From NCBI GenBank assembly GCA_036557185.1, contig DATBHZ010000100.1, forward strand, positions 1 through 18,140: 18,140 nt of DNA. The letters are read 5' to 3'. Source of the DNA: DATBHZ01 sp036557185 (lineage in GTDB: Bacteria > Actinomycetota > Acidimicrobiia > IMCC26256 > JAENVU01). Made by a program: the position numbers and the translations under genes. Below the pieces are notes generated by a model. It saw nothing but the letters and a program-made list of their open reading frames with translations, was not told the DNA's origin and did no database searches. Positions 14,696 to 18,140 of the stretch are shown here, piece by piece (within the stretch, counting starts at the first letter, position 1; every line of letters starts with the position of its first letter).

Positions 14696-15802
14696 TCAGC
14701 TCGCATTGACGACGCAGTTGATCCGCGTGAGCGGGTTCGACCGGGCTCGCACCGTGACGCTCGACGCCGGCCCCGCGGGGAGCGTGTACGTGAACGACGC
14801 GCTCGTCTGCGATGCATTCGCCGGGATCGTGAGCGTCGTGGGTGCCAGCGTTCCTTGCGCCGGGACGCGCGTCATGGTCACGGTGCGTGCCGCTGCATTC
14901 GGGGCGAGGTTGCCGTACGGGTCGAAGGCGCTGACCTTCGACGTGAACGATCCTCCGTTGCCGACGGTCACCGTTCCCGAGGCGCAGGAGATGCTCGAGC
15001 TCGTGTAGCCGAGATGGTTCGCTGCTGCCGCGACGAGCGTGACGGACGTCGACCCCGACCGTGTGCCGTCCGTTGCCCCGAGAGTGACGGTCTGTGCGCT
15101 GAAGAGGGTGATCGTCGCGGTGCCGACGCCGGCCGCGAAGGTGACGGTCGCCGGATAGGTCGGCGCGTTGCCGCTCGGGCTGTTCGACGGGCCGGAGAAG
15201 GTGATCGCGTGCGCGCCGGTATAGGTGGTGTCGGTAGTCACGCCGTTCGTCGTGGCGGTGAGCGTCACCGTGAACGCGGTACCGGCGGTCTTGTTGCCTG
15301 CCGCGGTCGCGACCTTGAAGGTCGGCGGGGCGGGTGTGGTGGCGTTGAAACCCGGTGTCTGCCCGGAGCTCCAGTTCGCCGCCTTCGCCTCGACGGTGTA
15401 CGTGTACGTGGTCGATCCGCTGAGCCCGGTGTCGTCGCAGGTGAAGGTCGTCGCGGGGACGGTGCAGACGGTGATGGTTGACGGCGCAGTCCGTCGCACG
15501 ACGTACTGGCTCGGCGCGACGCTCGCCCCGCCCGGCGCTGCCCAGGTGACGTGCACGGTGCTCCAACTCGTCGCGCTGGCGGCCGCGCTGGTCGGCAGCC
15601 CGACGCTGCGCGCGAGAGCGGTCCCCGATCCGAGGCCGGCGCCCTTCCATGCAGCACTCGCGGGCACGGCCACGAGGAGCGTGGCGACCAGTGCGATCAG
15701 TCCGACGATGCCACGCCTGGCATGACGGAGCGCTCTCGACGGGTCCGGCCCGAGCTGGTCGCGTTCCGTGGCCGGTGCGACCACTTCACCCCCGCCCGGC
15801 AT
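14696..15802 (-). CDS. Secreted protein with fibronectin type III and Ig-like domains
   Basis: A 368-residue exported protein of unknown role. An unusually long N-terminal stretch (1-30) ends in RHARR, followed by a hydrophobic core (31-45) and VPASA-AW, a good signal peptidase I site after residue 50. A short Gly/Ser linker follows, then a fibronectin type III domain (about 68-155, with STVHVTWAAPGG and TTYTYTVEAKAANW). A bacterial Ig-like domain (about 161-258, with YPATVTFAAGVGTATITLF) comes next, then a third beta domain (about 262-353, with VSAFDPYGNLAP). Cysteines C113/C122 and C273/C363 could form disulfides. The whole is Thr/Ser/Ala-rich, as in surface or appendage-associated proteins. 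ATG 15802 has GGGGAG 5-6 nt upstream; GTG at residue 7 is an alternative. A sigma-28-like promoter lies upstream and a terminator directly downstream, so it is probably monocistronic. Confidence 0.82.
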   Translation of the reverse strand: MPGGGEVVAPATERDQLGPDPSRALRHARRGIVGLIALVATLLVAVPASAAWKGAGLGSGTALARSVGLPTSAAASATSWSTVHVTWAAPGGASVAPSQYVVRRTAPSTITVCTVPATTFTCDDTGLSGSTTYTYTVEAKAANWSSGQTPGFNATTPAPPTFKVATAAGNKTAGTAFTVTLTATTNGVTTDTTYTGAHAITFSGPSNSPSGNAPTYPATVTFAAGVGTATITLFSAQTVTLGATDGTRSGSTSVTLVAAAANHLGYTSSSISCASGTVTVGNGGSFTSKVSAFDPYGNLAPNAAARTVTMTRVPAQGTLAPTTLTIPANASQTSASFTYTLPAGPASSVTVRARSNPLTRINCVVNAS

Positions 15803-15888
15803 GGATGCTCCCCGTCGTCCCTGAGCGGTGCGCCATTCGCCCTGCACGAACGGTCTGCTGCACCCCGCTCCGGCGCCGTCACGCTGAG

Positions 15889-15931
15889 CGGTCAGACCGT
15901 ATCGACCCTGCCTGCCGGGACTTCAGGTCAA
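15889..15931 (-). promoter_or_regulatory. Sigma-28 (FliA/WhiG)-like promoter of the secreted-protein gene
   Basis: On the minus strand, TGAA (15925-15922), then 15 nt, then GTCGATAC (15906-15899), which resembles the sigma-28 pattern TAAA-N15-GCCGATAA (6 of 8 in the -10). The start of transcription would be about 90 nt before the ATG. An inverted repeat CGGTC-A-GACCG (15889-15899) sits at the -10/+1 region. A near-palindrome GTCAAATTGGAC lies just upstream of the -35 and could be an activator site. Confidence 0.45.
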
Positions 15932-15941
15932 ATTGGACAAG

Positions 15942-16018
15942 AGTCCCGAAATCATCCCGCCCTCATCCCTCGTTGCAGGGCGCCAGCGCTACCTGCTCGG
16001 CGAGTAACGACGGAAGCT
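15942..16018. other. Intergenic segment with no recognised gene
   Basis: This lies between the promoter region of the secreted-protein gene and the end of the small membrane-protein gene. AGTCCCG (15942-15948) pairs with CGGGACT (15916-15922), a 7-bp inverted repeat that encloses the near-palindrome described under the sigma-28-like promoter. I see nothing else in it. Confidence 0.4.
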
Positions 16019-16246
16019 CTAGAGCTGGCCGTAGTGCCCTGAGTGCGTGGCGATGATGAGAAGCACCCCGGCGACCGCCAGAGCAACACCCGCAACGATC
16101 ATCCGGACTCTGCTGATACGCAGCGCAGGGATCTCGGCGGCAACCATCCACACACCGGCAAACAGAATCAAGAGGAAGGCGACCTCCGCGACGCGGACGC
16201 CGGTGTGGGCCGACATTGCGATGACAGCGTTCACATGGCCCATCAT
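16019..16246 (-). CDS. Small two-helix membrane protein, unknown function
   Basis: A 75-residue hydrophobic protein with two predicted membrane helices, about 20-39 (AEVAFLLILFAGVWMVAAEI) and 49-67 (MIVAGVALAVAGVLLIIAT). They are joined by a short basic loop, RISRVR, that suggests a cytoplasmic turn. It starts at ATG 16246, with a second ATG at 16243. Only a weak GGTGA-like ribosome site precedes it. I do not recognise a family. It is divergent from the SMP-30-type gene, 63 bp away. The clean two-helix layout and clear stop make it plausible as a gene, but the opposite strand is also open here, so some doubt remains. Confidence 0.6.
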   Translation of the reverse strand: MMGHVNAVIAMSAHTGVRVAEVAFLLILFAGVWMVAAEIPALRISRVRMIVAGVALAVAGVLLIIATHSGHYGQL

Positions 16247-16294
16247 GTCACCGCCGTTCGGCCGGCGCTCTCCGGGACGTCACGCCGACCATCT

Positions 16295-16302
16295 GCTATG
16301 AG
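16295..16302 (+). promoter_or_regulatory. Possible leaderless extended -10 of the SMP-30-type gene
   Basis: TGC-TATGAG (16294-16302 region, box 16297-16302) ends 7 nt before ATG 16310, and there is no ribosome-binding site before that ATG. It is weaker than the other leaderless boxes in the window because the last base of the box is G. Confidence 0.35.
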
Positions 16303-16309
16303 ATCAAGC

Positions 16310-17152
16310 ATGGAGATCGAGCGCGTCGGTGAGTTCACGCTCGGGTGGGGTGAGAGCCTGATCTGGGATGATCGTCGCCGGCGCCTCTACTTCGTCGACT
16401 GCTCGGCATCGACACTCCACTGGCTCGAAGGGAGCTCCGACGAGCTGCACACGCTCGATGCTCCGTCGATGCCGACGGGTGTCGTGCCGACCGACGACGA
16501 CCGGCTCGTTGTCGTGCTCGACGACGGTCTGTATGTCGTCGATCCCGACCGTCGAGGCTGGGAGCTGCTCACTGACTATCCGGCCGCGCTCGGGGGCCGG
16601 TGCAACGACGCTTGCGCGGACCTCGACGGCAACCTCATCACGGGCAAGCTGAACCTTGGCCCGGCGGAGGGGTCCGCGTGGTGGTACTCGCGGCACGACG
16701 GTTGGCGATTGCTCGATCCCGACATCTCGAACACGAACGGACCGGCTGCGGCAACGCTCGACGGCGCGATGACGTTGATCATCGGCGACACGTCGAAGCA
16801 CTACTTCGCGTATCCCTACAGCTCTCACGCCGGACGGGTCGGCGAGCGGCGAGTGTTCGGTGACGTCACCGACCTCCAAGGTGGACCCGACGGGTCGGCG
16901 TTGGATGCGGATGGCGGTCTCTGGTGCGCGCTGTTCGATGGTGGGCAGCTCGCGCGTTTCACGACAAAGGGCCTGGACGGCACCGTCGCGCTGCCGACTC
17001 GCAACCCGACGGATGTGGCGTTCGGCGGCACTGATCTCGATCACCTCTACGTCGTGTCGACGGACGGCAGCGACGACTTGGCCGGCGCGCTTCTGCGGAT
17101 CGACGGTCTCGGACGAGTCGGCCGGCCCGAACCGCGCTTCTCGATGCGCTAG
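16310..17152 (+). CDS. SMP-30/gluconolactonase/LRE-family beta-propeller hydrolase
   Basis: A 280-residue protein of the SMP-30/gluconolactonase family, six-bladed propellers that hydrolyse lactones with a divalent metal. The start GEFTLGWGESLIWDD places E15 as the first metal ligand. RCNDACADLDGNL (from 97) gives N99, SNTNGPA gives N143, and QGGPDGSALDADGGLW gives D194. These match the E/N/N/D ligand set of the family. Blade repeats such as LYFVDCSASTLHWLEG and GGLWCALFDGGQLARF are visible. I chose ATG 16310; ATG 16298, four codons upstream, is in frame but overlaps the -10-like box. No signal peptide is seen, so it is likely cytoplasmic. Substrate is unknown: sugar lactones are usual, but lactonases for other compounds exist. 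No sugar catabolic genes are adjacent. Confidence 0.88.
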   Translation: MEIERVGEFTLGWGESLIWDDRRRRLYFVDCSASTLHWLEGSSDELHTLDAPSMPTGVVPTDDDRLVVVLDDGLYVVDPDRRGWELLTDYPAALGGRCNDACADLDGNLITGKLNLGPAEGSAWWYSRHDGWRLLDPDISNTNGPAAATLDGAMTLIIGDTSKHYFAYPYSSHAGRVGERRVFGDVTDLQGGPDGSALDADGGLWCALFDGGQLARFTTKGLDGTVALPTRNPTDVAFGGTDLDHLYVVSTDGSDDLAGALLRIDGLGRVGRPEPRFSMR

Positions 17153-17307
17153 GGCCCGCTCGACGGTCCCGCACACGGTGCGCGCGGATTGTGCAGAGCG
17201 TCACGCAACGTGTGCTGCCCGAGTTCGGCGCGACGGTCTCGAGTGTTGGCGCGGTTGAGCGCGGAGATCATCAAGGGAGGAAACACCCCAACCAACGGAG
17301 CAAGCCG
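17153..17307 (+). other. Intergenic region upstream of a small ORF
   Basis: This region holds no clear gene or terminator. AGGGAGG at about 17273-17280 is a strong ribosome-site-like sequence with no usable start codon after it. The working site for the next ORF is GGAG at 17297-17300. Confidence 0.4.
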
Positions 17308-17547
17308 ATGAGCACGAGGCCGCACAAGGTGACCCCGGCCGAGGTGGTCGATGTCTGGGATCTGGTCAGCCGAGCGGATTGTCACCTCGATGTCGGCGAC
17401 GACGGCCGCGTGAAGCTGCACAGCTCCAACCCGATCCCGGAATGGCTCATCACCATGGCAAGGGGGGCTGTCGACGGTCTCGATGCGCTCGCTACCGCCG
17501 AGCAGATCGTCGACTCGTTCGGGGGCCCTGGCTCTCACCGAAGTTAG
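17308..17547 (+). CDS. Small hypothetical protein (79 residues)
   Basis: A small soluble, acidic protein that I do not recognise. It begins MSTRPHKVTPAEVVDVWDLV and has a predicted helix there, a short strand-like middle (HLDVGDDGRVKLHSS), then IPEWLITMARGAVDGLDALA and an EQIVDSF helix. ATG 17308 has GGAG at 17297-17300, 7 nt upstream. The frame is open further upstream but that part has no ribosome site and looks non-coding. The single cysteine (HC near 25) and lack of CxxC make a metal ribbon unlikely. The gene lies between the SMP-30-type gene and a membrane protein, all on the plus strand, but gaps of 155 and 73 bp argue against tight coupling. Confidence 0.65.
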   Translation: MSTRPHKVTPAEVVDVWDLVSRADCHLDVGDDGRVKLHSSNPIPEWLITMARGAVDGLDALATAEQIVDSFGGPGSHRS

Positions 17548-17620
17548 GGATGAGTGAATCTGCGGAAACGGGGTACGCGCGGCTGTGTCGAACGCCGTGA
17601 CACCTAGGGAGGTTCCGCAC

Positions 17621-18140
17621 ATGGCACACGCCAACCGCATCGAAACCGATACCCGGGTCGCTCAGTCGGAAGAAGTTGTCGACGAGCGACCGACCCTCGC
17701 CGCGACGAGCCCGTCGTGGAGCCCTGCCCAGATCATCGGACTCATCGTCGGGATCTTCTTCGTCGCGCTCGGCACAGCGGCCGTCGCACGAACGGGCTTC
17801 GACACGTCGCACATCTACACACCCAACGACACCATCTGGAGCTTCGGGCACAGCCCGCTCCTCGCGGTGATCGAAATCGGCTACGGGGCCCTCCTGATCA
17901 TCGCATCAATCGTGCCCGGCGGGTTCCGGTCGTTGATGGGCTTCCTCGGCGCCGTTGCGCTCGCATTCGGCGTCGTCATCGTGGTCCGTGACACGCCCGC
18001 GCGCCTCAACAACTGGCTCGCGGTCACCCACCGCAACGGCTGGCTCTTCGTGATCACCGGGGCGATCGTTCTCATCGCGGCGCTTCTTTCGCCTGTGTTC
18101 GTTCCGCGTTCCCGGCGACGCCGCCGCGTCCGCCACGTCG
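17621..18140 (+). CDS. Four-helix integral membrane protein, unknown function (3' truncated by window end)
   Basis: The frame is open from ATG 17621 to the last base, giving 173 residues with no stop, so the gene continues beyond the window. AGGGAGG at 17606-17612, 8 nt before the ATG, is a very good ribosome site. Residues 1-33 are polar and acidic (TRVAQSEEVVDERP). Four membrane segments follow at about 37-56 (IIGLIVGIFFVALGTAAVA), 79-97, 103-122 and 140-160, then a very basic RSRRRRRVRHV tail. The order polar N-terminus, four helices, basic C-terminus suggests both ends are cytoplasmic. Loop motifs include ARTGFDTSHIYTPND and FGHSPL, which I have seen in small actinobacterial membrane proteins but cannot tie to a named family. 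No enzymatic motif is visible. Confidence 0.82.
   Translation, partial: MAHANRIETDTRVAQSEEVVDERPTLAATSPSWSPAQIIGLIVGIFFVALGTAAVARTGFDTSHIYTPNDTIWSFGHSPLLAVIEIGYGALLIIASIVPGGFRSLMGFLGAVALAFGVVIVVRDTPARLNNWLAVTHRNGWLFVITGAIVLIAALLSPVFVPRSRRRRRVRHV

Noticed and set aside
16043..16309. Upstream extension of the SMP-30-type frame
   Set aside because: It is opposite the small membrane-protein gene, is polar and low-complexity, and family similarity begins at ATG 16310.
17149..17640. Minus-strand frame of 163 codons across the small ORF region
   Set aside because: It has no ribosome site and no domain, and the plus-strand ORF at 17308 and the one at 17621 have good ribosome sites.
1..18140. Mobile elements, CRISPR arrays, tRNA or rRNA genes
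   Set aside because: I looked for transposase or integrase motifs, regular direct repeats, target-site duplications and tRNA cloverleaf patterns and saw none.

Overview
The window is GC-rich, gene-dense DNA from a member of the Actinomycetota. Class Acidimicrobiia or a near relative is my best guess, but no rRNA or other marker settles it. The guess rests on four things: base composition, frequent GTG starts, several starts placed 5-7 nt after a TAnnnT box (leaderless mRNAs), and a zinc-ribbon / RNase H / histidine-phosphatase block that matches the mycobacterial Rv2229c-Rv2228c neighbourhood. I see no phage, insertion sequence, tRNA, rRNA or CRISPR array.

Left part (1-2452): the end of a TetR-type regulator; a minus-strand Phd/VapB-VapC toxin-antitoxin pair with an inverted repeat over its promoter; and a PadR-type repressor divergent from a PhyH-type Fe(II)/2-oxoglutarate oxygenase. 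The last two share a very short promoter region carrying a perfect 15-bp palindrome.

Centre (2508-11211): a two-gene helicase-nuclease operon of AddB type (Fe-S nuclease, no Walker A) and AddA type (UvrD-like motor plus nuclease), coupled by a GTGA overlap, then a bifunctional class A penicillin-binding protein.

Right-centre (11222-13463): a compact operon with a possible 9-codon leader ORF, a coiled-coil/zinc-ribbon protein, RNase HI, a YdjM/DUF457-like membrane protein and a histidine phosphatase. In mycobacteria the RNase H and phosphatase are one fused protein; here they are separate, with a membrane protein gene between them. A convergent biotin synthase gene overlaps the operon's end by 38 bp.

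Right part (14509-18140): an intergenic segment with several hairpins and a strong terminator; a secreted FnIII/Ig-like protein whose upstream region has a sigma-28 (FliA/WhiG)-like promoter; a small membrane protein; an SMP-30/gluconolactonase-type protein; a small unknown ORF; and a four-helix membrane protein that runs off the end.

I did not find an obviously new multi-gene defence or mobile system. The most unusual signals are regulatory: leaderless promoters with overlapping operators, the leader ORF, the orphan terminator and structured region, and the sigma-28-like promoter. The unfused RNase H operon is also notable.
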